A DNA stretch of 11,315 bases from Robiginitomaculum sp. (lineage in GTDB: Bacteria; Pseudomonadota; Alphaproteobacteria; Caulobacterales; Maricaulaceae): the NCBI GenBank assembly GCA_026993275.1, contig JALWUB010000455.1, forward strand, positions 1 to 11,315. Reading direction: 5' to 3'. Below, piece by piece: positions 1-6,920 of this stretch (within the stretch, counting starts at the first letter, position 1; every line of letters begins with the position of its first letter). The notes below the pieces were generated by a model. It was not told where the DNA came from and did no database searches. It saw only the letters and a list, made by a program, of their open reading frames with translations. The translations under genes were made by a program, and so were the position numbers.

Positions 1-50
1 CCCTCCGGGCGCTGCGCGCCCACCTCCCCCCTGAACGGGAGAGGAAAAGG
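1..50. repeat. Partial, degenerate copy of GC-rich intergenic hairpin repeat
   Basis: This is a left-truncated, degenerate member of the repeat family seen more clearly at 129-263. It shows a G/C-rich GCGC...GCGC segment (about 9-20), then a C-rich arm at 23-30 and a GGGAGAGG arm at 37-44, which pair with one mismatch around a CTGAAC loop. It has the same orientation as the copy at 219-263. A further fragment resembling the end of the element (ATGAGGGGTGCCGGGC) lies at 102-117, followed by a tandem 9-mer, CCGGGCATA/CCGGGCATC, at 112-129. Extent to the left is unknown because the window begins here. Confidence 0.5.
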
Positions 51-128
51 CCGTGCTGGCGGGAAGGGCGGGCCAGCTTTCAGGGTTCGACTTCACTCGC
101 CATGAGGGGTGCCGGGCATACCGGGCAT

Positions 129-263
129 CGTCCCTTCTCCCCGGTGGGGAGAAGGTCAGGATGAGGGGGTGCTGAGGCTGAACATCAAACCCCGGACGGA
201 GCAAATTCTGCAAGCCCGGGCACCCTCACCCCAACCCTCTCCCTGCCAGGGGAGAGGGAGTCC
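129..263. repeat. Inverted pair of CCCTCTCCC/GGGAGAGGG-type intergenic repeats
   Basis: There are two copies facing each other. The first (about 129-172) contains a perfect 10-bp stem, CCTTCTCCCC (133-142) with GGGGAGAAGG (146-155), around a 3-nt loop, then GGATGAGGGGGTGC. The second (about 219-263) begins with CACCCTCACCCC and contains a 9-bp stem, CCCTCTCCC (235-243) with GGGAGAGGG (250-258). The reverse complement of the second aligns well with the first, so each folds alone and the two could also pair with each other. Repeats of this form are common between genes in many GC-rich proteobacteria. Function is unknown; mRNA 3'-end stabilisation or transcription termination is possible. The short open frames reading through it are not genes. 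Confidence 0.75.
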
Positions 264-279
264 TGCCGCATGGCTTGGG

Positions 280-322
280 TCATGGCTTGCATGTCCTGTT
301 TTTTGCCACAATCAAGCCATGA
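280..322. repeat. Perfect 10-bp inverted repeat plus an extra direct half-copy
   Basis: TCATGGCTTG (280-289) is the exact reverse complement of CAAGCCATGA (313-322), separated by 23 nt containing a run of six T (299-304). A further direct copy of the 9-mer CATGGCTTG lies at 269-277, three bases before the first arm. The arrangement could be a hairpin or a multi-site operator, but nothing ties it to a specific gene. The nearest downstream gene starts about 660 bp away. Confidence 0.5.
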
Positions 323-985
323 GCGGGCCATGTGCAGGCCAGTTTTGAAGCCCTGAACACCAGTTCCGGACACTTTCAAACCAGAACCGGTGAATAAGCA
401 AACCATTTCAAGCCATTTCGGGCCACTTCGCACGGGGATAAGCCTGAGCCTGTCCCCGCCCCAGTGCACAAGCGCATAATCAGGGTGTGCAGGGTTCTCA
501 AAGAGGGCTCTGCACGGACGATTGAGATTGTGAATCAAGGCACTACAAGGACTTGCAGCCCTTCAGCGGCGCAAGGGATGCCTCTGTGCGCGCCCCAGAC
601 ACCCCCTGAAAGTCTTATTCAGGGCCGCAAACAACACCGCTATCCCCGGGGGAAAACGGGAGAATGGTCTTACAAGCGCAGAACAGGCACATTGCCGATT
701 GCAGTCTGCCCCGCGGACTCAGGCCTGCACGCACTTTCGCATGGCCTTGCCGCGCGTCCTGGTTCGAAAATCCGCCAGCGCTGAAGCAGCGGGATCAACA
801 GGGCCTACCCCGCGGCGGCCTTGTTCTCGCCCTGGGCGCTTTCCGTGCCTCGCCATCGACAACCGGCAGACTGCATGGGCGGAAAGATTCTGGCTGCGCA
901 AAGACAATATTTCTGCCGTAGCCTCTTGGATTATGACGGCGCGTTGGCCATGCTGTCTGCCAGCGCAATTTGGCGATGGCGAGTC
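323..985. other. Gene-free stretch upstream of the glycosyltransferase operon
   Basis: I find no convincing gene, tRNA or mobile element here. Short open frames exist on both strands, but their translations lack recognisable domains. Visible structure: a near-direct 11-mer pair ACCAGTTCCGG (359-369) and ACCAGAACCGG (380-390), which is also almost self-complementary; three imperfect 10-nt units at 402-431 (ACCATTTCAA, GCCATTTCGG, GCCACTTCGC); and a hairpin with arms CCCTGAA (604-610) and TTCAGGG (618-624) that lacks a T-tract. The promoter of the glycosyltransferase genes presumably lies in this stretch, but I could not identify a credible -35/-10 pair. The frame of the next gene stays open back to 821, though those extra residues look non-coding. 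Confidence 0.5.
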
Positions 986-2581
986 ATGAACGAGTCAGAA
1001 CGCATAAGGGACCTGCAAACGCAACTTGCGGATGAAAAGCTGCGTGCTGAAGCCTTGGCGGCTGAACTTGACAAGATCCGCGCCCTGCCCAGCTGGCAGG
1101 TTGTCGAAGCCTTGCGCCTGCGCGGACGCCGGATGAAAAGACTGGCCCGCCTGTTCCGGCATGTTGCGGTGTTTTTCTTGCGCCTGATGCCCGGTTATGG
1201 CCTGCGCAAGCCCATCTCTCCCGCCCGTTTGCAAGCTCTCAAGAGCACGCTTCGCGACTCCAGGCTGTTTGTGGCGGACTGGTATGCCAAACGCCATCAC
1301 CTGGCGCACCAGGACGCGGAAGAGCATTTTCTGCTCGAGGGCGGCGCAGGGGCCGACCCGGGGCCATTGTTTGACAGCAATTGGTACCGGCAGAGCAATC
1401 CGGACATCGGCACGGTCAACCCGCTGGTGCATTTTATGGAAACCGGCGCTGCGGAGGGACGGACCGGGTGGTCCATGCAGCGCGCCCTGGATGTGCAAAG
1501 GCCTTATATCAGAGACCCCGGCGCGGCTCTTGACGTTCTCAAGGAGGCTGGCGCGGCCCATCCCTTTGTGCAGTTTGCGCCTGGCGCACGGATCAGCGTT
1601 TATGCCAGTTCCCAGGGCAACAGTTTTTTTTCGCATTTGCGCGGCTTGCTGGTGCGCGGGCTCTGCGAGGCCGGTTTTGACGCTGTGCCCGCTGATGAAA
1701 ACAGCCCGGGCCAGGCTGACGGGTCCACGCCCCTGATCATTGCGCCGCATGAATTTTATTATCTGGGCCGGGGCCGGAAATTGCGCGAAAGCCCGCATGT
1801 GCAGAACGCTCTTTATGTCAATACGGAACAATTGCACACATCCTGGTTCGCCCGGGCCTGGCCCTACCTGGCCAGGGCAAGGGGCGTGCTGGATTTTAAC
1901 GTGCAAGGCGCGGCGATCCTGGCCCTGCACGGGATCCCGGCACGCTTTCTCTCCCCCGGTTTCGTTGCCCGCGACCCGGTGCTGACCCTGCAGCAGACCC
2001 TGCCAGACGAACCTGCCACCCAATCATTCGGGCCTGCCGTCCTGGCGCCCCCTCCTGCGCGGGAGGCGCCATTGTCCGCAAGGCCTCTGGATATTCTTTT
2101 TGCCGGTGCCAGCACGCCGCGCCGGGAACAGTTCTTTGCCAGGGCGGCAGCACGCCTGGCCGGCAAGGCCTGCGCCATCCATCTGACAGACATGTCGCGG
2201 CCCATCACCGATGGCGGCGGCATTGGCTTGTCCCCCCGTGCCTATGCCGGCCTGTCGCAAAGGGCGAAAATACAGCTCAACATCCATCAGGGCGCCCTGC
2301 CCTATTTCGAGTGGCACCGCATGATCCTGTATGGTTTCTGGCAACGCACCGCCGTGGTCACAGAAACAGGATTCCTGACGCCGGATTACACACCAGGCGT
2401 GGATTATTTCGAAGCAGACCTGGAGGATATTCCAGACCTGCTGGACTGGCTGCTGCACAGTGAAGACGGCGCAGAACACATGGAAAAGACGAGCACCAGC
2501 GCTTTTGAAAAATTGCGCGCCCACTCAACCATGGCGCATGTCTTGCGGCGCATGTTTCTTGAAGGCGGGGCAGGCACATGA
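986..2581 (+). CDS. Glycosyltransferase, CgeB/family 1-like, with N-terminal coiled coil and WY/NPD repeats
   Basis: A 531-residue protein, probably a cytoplasmic or membrane-peripheral glycosyltransferase of surface polysaccharide or glycoprotein synthesis. Residues 1-33 are charged and heptad-like (short coiled coil). Residues 34-55 (LPSWQVVEALRLRGRR) match the SxSWRLTxPLR-like linker that follows coiled coils in many polysaccharide glycosyltransferases. Residues 92-163 carry two degenerate copies of a module of the kind F-D-x-x-WY...NPD...NPL-x-HF...G-x-x-EGR, known from bacterial glycosyltransferases and sulfotransferases. Residues 203-531 form the catalytic part, with LNIHQGALPYFEWHR (431-445) and a GVDYFEADLEDIP acceptor-end motif typical of CgeB-like proteins. 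ATG 986 was chosen because the coiled coil begins there; ATG 950 or 821 would add residues without recognisable character. The ribosome site is weak. It overlaps the next gene by 4 bp, indicating translational coupling. Donor and acceptor are unknown. Confidence 0.85.
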   Translation: MNESERIRDLQTQLADEKLRAEALAAELDKIRALPSWQVVEALRLRGRRMKRLARLFRHVAVFFLRLMPGYGLRKPISPARLQALKSTLRDSRLFVADWYAKRHHLAHQDAEEHFLLEGGAGADPGPLFDSNWYRQSNPDIGTVNPLVHFMETGAAEGRTGWSMQRALDVQRPYIRDPGAALDVLKEAGAAHPFVQFAPGARISVYASSQGNSFFSHLRGLLVRGLCEAGFDAVPADENSPGQADGSTPLIIAPHEFYYLGRGRKLRESPHVQNALYVNTEQLHTSWFARAWPYLARARGVLDFNVQGAAILALHGIPARFLSPGFVARDPVLTLQQTLPDEPATQSFGPAVLAPPPAREAPLSARPLDILFAGASTPRREQFFARAAARLAGKACAIHLTDMSRPITDGGGIGLSPRAYAGLSQRAKIQLNIHQGALPYFEWHRMILYGFWQRTAVVTETGFLTPDYTPGVDYFEADLEDIPDLLDWLLHSEDGAEHMEKTSTSAFEKLRAHSTMAHVLRRMFLEGGAGT

Positions 2582-3351
2582 GTTCTGACAGCTTCGCCAA
2601 TCCGCACAGCATCGTGTTTGCGCACAAGGCGAGGGAGAACACACGCGCCAGGACCACGGTCGTCATTCCGCTTTACAACTATATGGACACCATCGAGGCG
2701 GCCCTTCAATCGGTCAAGGCCCAAAGCGCGCCTGAACTGTCCGTCGTCATCGTCGATGACTGCAGCAGCGATTCATCCTGCGCGCGGGCCAAGGCCTGGC
2801 TGGAGTGCAATGCAGACCGCTTTGCCAGTGCCATGCTGGTCACGCACACACAAAATGGCGGCCTCTCCAGAGCCCGCAATACCGGCTTTGTCCTGGCGCA
2901 AACGCCGTTTGTTTTTACACTTGATGCCGACAACCTCCTTTATCCACGCTGTGTGGAACGCTGTGAGCAGGCCATTGCAGACCCGCTGGCGGCCTTTGCC
3001 TACCCGATGCTGGAAGTGTTTGGATCTGCCCATGGCCTGCTCAATACCCAGTTGTGGAATCGCGCCCGTCTCGCCCGTGGCAATTATATTGACGCCATGG
3101 CGCTGATTCGCAGATCAGCCTGGGAAAAGGCGGGGGGCTATGTGCCGATGGAACATGGCTGGGAAGACTTTGACCTGTGGTGCAGCTTTGCCGAGCGGGG
3201 CTGGCATGGCGTGCGTGTCCCTGAAATCCTGGCCAGATATCGCGTGCACCCGGCTTCAATGCTGCAATCAAGAACCAACCGGCCCATGGCCTTGCGGGCC
3301 ACGGCGCGTGCACTGAAACGCCGACACCGCTGGCTGAAACTGCAACACTGA
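2578..3351 (+). CDS. Glycosyltransferase family 2 (GT-A fold)
   Basis: A 257-residue GT2 enzyme that should transfer a sugar from a nucleotide-sugar donor with inversion. The fold begins at residue 26 with TTVVIPLYNY. VIVDDCSSD (58-65) holds the nucleotide-binding aspartates, NGGLSRARNTG (93-103) is the classic GT2 loop, LDADN (115-119) supplies the metal-binding DxD, and GWEDFDLW (194-201) supplies the ED motif with the probable catalytic base. No transmembrane segment is visible, so this is a soluble glycosyltransferase rather than a polysaccharide synthase. It is short but complete for a minimal GT-A domain. The start ATG overlaps the upstream stop codon (ATGA at 2578-2581), so the two glycosyltransferases are very likely co-translated and act in one pathway, such as O-antigen, capsule or protein glycosylation. 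The sugar specificity cannot be read from the sequence. Confidence 0.93.
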   Translation: MSSDSFANPHSIVFAHKARENTRARTTVVIPLYNYMDTIEAALQSVKAQSAPELSVVIVDDCSSDSSCARAKAWLECNADRFASAMLVTHTQNGGLSRARNTGFVLAQTPFVFTLDADNLLYPRCVERCEQAIADPLAAFAYPMLEVFGSAHGLLNTQLWNRARLARGNYIDAMALIRRSAWEKAGGYVPMEHGWEDFDLWCSFAERGWHGVRVPEILARYRVHPASMLQSRTNRPMALRATARALKRRHRWLKLQH

Positions 3352-3446
3352 GTGGTGAAACCGAAACAGGGTCATCACGCCCTCAAATCTGCGTGGGGCA
3401 GGCCTCAGGGCGCCCTTGCACGGCAGCAGGCGTGCATAACGGCTGA

Positions 3447-3492
3447 GCTGTGCACTGCGTGATTCCGCAACCTGCCGCGCACAGCCTTTATT
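3447..3492 (+). terminator. Candidate terminator after the glycosyltransferase pair
   Basis: GCTGTGC (3447-3453) pairs with GCACAGC (3479-3485) around a 25-nt loop that has minor internal pairing (TGCG with CGCA), and is followed by the T-rich CTTTATT. The long loop and broken T-tract make it a weak intrinsic terminator. A separate 6-bp hairpin, TGCACG (3417-3422) with CGTGCA (3431-3436), and a 10-nt palindrome AGGGCGCCCT (3407-3416) precede it. If real, it would make the following DUF2793 gene a separate transcription unit. Confidence 0.3.
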
Positions 3493-3575
3493 GCCGCACA
3501 AACTGGCCATGTGCAGACTCAATCTTGTCCAGCGCACAACACGGCGCCGTATGCTGTGCCATCGCTGTTCCCCGT

Positions 3576-3580
3576 GGAGA
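3576..3580 (+). promoter_or_regulatory. Ribosome binding site that decides the DUF2793 gene start
   Basis: GGAGA lies nine bases before ATG 3590 and directly abuts an in-frame ATG at 3581. The spacing therefore supports 3590. That start also gives the protein an N-terminus beginning MTQSPNLHLPYLQ, the usual opening of DUF2793 proteins (MTQT-x-NLGLPLL-like). Confidence 0.6.
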
Positions 3581-3589
3581 ATGACAAGA

Positions 3590-5191
3590 ATGACCCAAAG
3601 CCCCAATTTGCATTTGCCCTATTTGCAAGAGGCCCAGGCGCAAAAACATGTGACCGTCAATGACGCCCTGCGCAGTCTGGATGCCGTGATTCACATCAAC
3701 ATTGCAGACAAGGATTTGACCGCACCGCCACCGGGCCCTGCTGACGGAGAGCGCTATATTGTTGCCCCAGCAGCGACAGGCACGTGGGCCGGCATGGACG
3801 GCAAGGTGGCCGCCTTTCAAGATGGAGCCTGGATATTTTACACCCCGGCGGAAGGCTGGCTGGTCTGGATTGCCGATGAGGACCAGCTCTATGTCCATGA
3901 CGGGACATCCTGGAAGGCCGTTGGCGACAGTGATCTGCAAAACATTGCCGCGCTGGGGGTCAATACCACCGCGGACACTACCAACAAGCTGGCTGTGGCC
4001 AGCGCTGCAGTGCTGTTCAATCACACCGGCGCCGGGGTGCAGCACAAGCTGAACAAGGCTGCGGCGGAGGACACCGCGTCCGTCCTGTTTCAGAACAGCT
4101 TTTCCGGCCGGGCGGAGTTTGGGCTGCTGGGCGATGATGACTGGCACGTCAAGGTCAGCCCGGATGGATCAACTTGGCATGAAGCGTTTATTGTGGACAG
4201 AAATACAGGTGATGTGGACTTTCAAAACACCATAACCAGAGCAAACAACACAGTCTGGGATACCGGCAATCTAAGCAACCTGTCTGACCTTGATCCTGCT
4301 GCAGACAGTGAGCTGACCAACGCGCTTGCCAACATCGCCACCCTTCCGAACAATCTGGTGACGGCGCAGACCTACACGCATCAGATCAATGGCGCTCCTG
4401 ACATCGTGTCCGGCATACCGGCATCAGAGATAACCCAGCAAGCTGGTGGCAATGCGGTCTTGCTGACTAATCAACTGGCCGCTCAAAAGGCCGTTTTCCC
4501 GATCATCCCGGGCAGGGTTTACGAGGTCATTTATGACATCGCTCCATCGGGTGCTGACTCGCGTGTCCAATGTGCTGGTGGATCTCTCAAATCAGATAAC
4601 ACGGCAATCAGTGGAACGTGGTTTGCAATTCCGCAAACGCCCACGATCAGCACCAGGACGCAGGTGGTTCAGAGATGGTCGACGGATGCAAGCAAGGGGG
4701 CAAACTTCGCATCAGACGGAACGGAAACGCTTGTGAGATTTTATGCCGCAGAAGCAGCATCTGGCTCAAACAGCGCCCCATATCTCTACGGCATCAGCGT
4801 GCGGGATATCACCAACCGCCTCACGCTGGATGGTGCCGAAACCATCACAGGCGTTAAAACCCATGCTGCAGCCCGTATAGACGCTCAGATTGCGCTGACT
4901 GATTCGGCAAACATTGCCCTTGATCTGGCAACCGGCAACACGTTTTCCGTGACACTGGGCGGTAACCGCATACTGGACAATCCTGCCAACATGGTGGCAG
5001 GCCAGAGCGGCACCATAATAGTTCAGCAGGATGCAACGGGCGGCAGAACCCTTGCCTATGGCTCCAGTTACAAATGGCCAGGAGGCGCCACGCCGGTCTT
5101 AAGCCCGGCAGCAGGCGCTATTGACATGATCCACTACCGGGTCCTCGATTCAAGCACCCTTTTGTGTTCTCTCCAACAGGCCTTTTCTTAA
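3590..5191 (+). CDS. DUF2793 phage/GTA-type tail-fibre or head-spike protein
   Basis: A 533-residue structural-type protein. Residues 1 to about 110 are a DUF2793 domain: NLHLPYLQEAQAQKHVTVNDAL is the family's hallmark opening, followed by a Trp/Gly-rich stretch (GTWAGMDGKVAAFQDGAW) ending near WKAVGD. Residues about 134-210 (LFNHTGAGVQHKLNKAA, SFSGRAEFGLLGDDDWHVKVS) match the segment that often follows DUF2793 in prophage and GTA proteins. Residues 214-232 (NNTVWDTGNLSNLSDLD) resemble tail-fibre linkers. Residues about 265-406 form a less familiar, probably beta-rich domain, perhaps carbohydrate-binding. Residues 414-533 (DGAETITGVKTH, QDATGGRTLAYGSSYKWPGG, ending QQAFS) match C-terminal ends of phage tail fibres. 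The family is linked to virion adhesion to host glycans. It has no signal peptide and no neighbouring virion gene; the nearest genes are glycosyltransferases. The frame is intact, so it is probably functional or recently acquired. Confidence 0.85.
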   Translation: MTQSPNLHLPYLQEAQAQKHVTVNDALRSLDAVIHINIADKDLTAPPPGPADGERYIVAPAATGTWAGMDGKVAAFQDGAWIFYTPAEGWLVWIADEDQLYVHDGTSWKAVGDSDLQNIAALGVNTTADTTNKLAVASAAVLFNHTGAGVQHKLNKAAAEDTASVLFQNSFSGRAEFGLLGDDDWHVKVSPDGSTWHEAFIVDRNTGDVDFQNTITRANNTVWDTGNLSNLSDLDPAADSELTNALANIATLPNNLVTAQTYTHQINGAPDIVSGIPASEITQQAGGNAVLLTNQLAAQKAVFPIIPGRVYEVIYDIAPSGADSRVQCAGGSLKSDNTAISGTWFAIPQTPTISTRTQVVQRWSTDASKGANFASDGTETLVRFYAAEAASGSNSAPYLYGISVRDITNRLTLDGAETITGVKTHAAARIDAQIALTDSANIALDLATGNTFSVTLGGNRILDNPANMVAGQSGTIIVQQDATGGRTLAYGSSYKWPGGATPVLSPAAGAIDMIHYRVLDSSTLLCSLQQAFS

Positions 5192-5199
5192 GGAAAGCC
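5179..5199. terminator. Short hairpin between convergent DUF2793 gene and recN
   Basis: Only 22 bp separate the two convergent stop codons. GGC plus TTTTC (5179-5187, one bulged C) can pair with GGAAA plus GCC (5192-5199) around a TTAA loop containing the DUF2793 stop codon. It has no T-tract on either strand, so a role as bidirectional terminator is only a suggestion. Confidence 0.28.
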
Positions 5200-5213
5200 G
5201 GTGCCAGCGCTTC

Positions 5214-6908
5214 CTACGCTTCCAGAAGCGCCCGGGCGGCAGAGCGGGCTTCATCCGAGACATCGGCGCCGGCCAGCATGCGGGCAATTTCCTCGCGGCG
5301 TTCTTCCTCGTCCAGCGCCTGCAAATGGGTGCAGATGGTGTTGCCCTGTTCAAGCTTTTCAACCCGGTACTGGCGGCTGGCGCGGGCAGCAACCTGGGGA
5401 CTGTGGGTCACCACCAGAACCTGCGCAGTGCGCGCCAGGGCCGCCAGGCGGCGGCCAACCGCATCGGCGACGGCGCCGCCAACCCCCTGGTCAATTTCGT
5501 CAAAGACCATGACCTTGTGCCCTTTGCCCCCGGTCAGCGCCACCTTCATGGCCAGCGAAAAGCGCGACAGCTCCCCGCCCGAAGCAATCGCCCCCAGGGG
5601 GCCGAAGGGCGTGCCGGGATTGGTGCACACCTCGAAGCTGATCTGATCCATGCCCTGCGGGCCATGGCGTTCCGGCGGCAGCATGGTCTGGGCCACCCGG
5701 AATGCGGCCTTCTGCATTTTCAGCGGCGCCAGTTCCTTTGCCAGCGCCTTTTGCAAGCGGACACCGGCCTTGGCGCGCTTTTCCGCCAGCGCGCTGGCGG
5801 CCTTGTCATAGGCCGCCCGGGCCTGCGCAAGGGCGTCTTGCGCCTGGCCATGGGCCTCTTCCAGGTTTTCCATGGACTCAAGCCGCGCCAGCAAGGCGGC
5901 GCGCACCTCCACCAGATCATCAACGCCAACACCATGCTTGCGCGCAGCGGCCCGCAAGGCAAACAGCCGCTCCTCGGCCTGTTCCAGCCGCTCCGGGCGC
6001 ACATCGAGCGCCTGCCCGGCCTCGGTGAGCGCGGCGACGGCTTCCTCGATTTCAATCAGGGCGCGCTCCAGGGCTTGCGCGGTCCGGTCCAGCGGCGCAG
6101 CGACGGCAGGCGGGCACGCGCCATCCTGCAGACCGCCCAGCGCCTGCTCCAGCAGCGCCAGCGCAGAAGACACCTGCGCCTGCGGGCCGCGCTCATCCTC
6201 CAGAACGCCATAGGCGGACTGCACGGTCTGCGCCACATGCTGCGCCTGCATCAGAAAGGCGCGCTCGGCCGCGAGGCGCTCTTCCTCGCCCGCCTGCGGC
6301 TCCAGCCGGTCCAGTTCCTCCAGGGCGGCGCGGGTCAAGTCGCTGTCCTCCTGCGCCTTGCGCAAGCGCGACTCGATGTCCTCAAGCTGCGCCTGCGCGG
6401 CCTTCACCGCTTCCCAGAGACGGCCCAGCGCCGCAACCTCGTCCTCCAGAGCGCCATAGGCGTCCAGCAAGCCGCGGTGCGTCGCCGCATTGAGCAGGCC
6501 ATGGCCGTCATGCTGGCCGAAAACCTCCAACAATTGCGCGCCCAGATCGCGCAACAGCCGCACCGAGGCCGGCTGGTCATTGACAAAGGCACGGCTGCGG
6601 CCATCAGCGCCCAGCAGGCGGCGCAGGACCAGGTCTTCGCCCGCATCAATCTCCAGGCCCGCAGCAGCCAGAAGCGGCCGGGCCGGGTGGTCTGGCGCAA
6701 TGGAAAACACCGCAGTGACACTGGCCTGATCCGCTCCGGCGCGCACCAGGGAGCGGGCGCTGCGCATGCCCAGGGCCAGCCCCAGGGCATCGAGAATGAT
6801 GGATTTTCCGGCGCCGGTTTCGCCGCTCAGCACCGTCAGGCCCGGCCCGAACGCAACATCGAGGCGATCAATCAGGACCACATTGCGAATCGACAGCGTG
6901 TTCAGCAT
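5214..6908 (-). CDS. recN: DNA repair protein RecN
   Basis: A 564-residue SMC-like ATPase that acts in recombinational repair of DNA double-strand breaks, promoting cohesion and end processing together with RecA. It opens with MLNTLSIRNVVLIDRLDVAF, typical of RecN. Walker A is GETGAGKS (29-36), and the Q-loop region is EVFGQHDGHGL (128-138). A long Ala/Glu/Leu-rich coiled coil spans about 155-400. The ABC signature is SGGELSR (443-449), Walker B is VMVFDEID (466-473), and the H-loop is VVTHSP (499-504). The C-terminus (MLAGADVSDEARSAARALL) is also standard. Length is close to E. coli RecN. It follows bamD by 12 bp on the same strand with only a weak ribosome site, suggesting an operon and perhaps translational coupling. 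No LexA box was identified. The usual downstream neighbour ligA is absent. Confidence 0.97.
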   Translation of the reverse strand: MLNTLSIRNVVLIDRLDVAFGPGLTVLSGETGAGKSIILDALGLALGMRSARSLVRAGADQASVTAVFSIAPDHPARPLLAAAGLEIDAGEDLVLRRLLGADGRSRAFVNDQPASVRLLRDLGAQLLEVFGQHDGHGLLNAATHRGLLDAYGALEDEVAALGRLWEAVKAAQAQLEDIESRLRKAQEDSDLTRAALEELDRLEPQAGEEERLAAERAFLMQAQHVAQTVQSAYGVLEDERGPQAQVSSALALLEQALGGLQDGACPPAVAAPLDRTAQALERALIEIEEAVAALTEAGQALDVRPERLEQAEERLFALRAAARKHGVGVDDLVEVRAALLARLESMENLEEAHGQAQDALAQARAAYDKAASALAEKRAKAGVRLQKALAKELAPLKMQKAAFRVAQTMLPPERHGPQGMDQISFEVCTNPGTPFGPLGAIASGGELSRFSLAMKVALTGGKGHKVMVFDEIDQGVGGAVADAVGRRLAALARTAQVLVVTHSPQVAARASRQYRVEKLEQGNTICTHLQALDEEERREEIARMLAGADVSDEARSAARALLEA

Positions 6909-6920
6909 GGACGCCCAACT

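Noticed and set aside
185..538. A 117-codon minus-strand open frame in the left flank
   Set aside because: Its C-terminal half is translated repeat sequence and the remainder matches nothing I recognise; non-coding is the simpler reading.
755..785. tRNA-like TTCGAAA loop near 763-769
   Set aside because: The bases flanking the loop (CCTGG and ATCCG) do not form a T-stem, and no acceptor or anticodon arms could be drawn around it.
995..2023. A 342-codon minus-strand open frame opposite the first glycosyltransferase
   Set aside because: Its translation has no recognisable motif, while the plus strand encodes clear glycosyltransferase features.
3491..3519. Possible sigma-70 promoter before the DUF2793 gene (TTGCCG, 17 nt, CAGACT)
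   Set aside because: Only four and three of six bases match the consensus, which is expected often by chance; not strong enough to annotate.
3590..5191. The DUF2793 gene as evidence of a resident prophage
   Set aside because: No integrase, terminase, portal, capsid, lysis gene or attachment-site repeat accompanies it; a single tail-like gene does not establish a prophage in this window.
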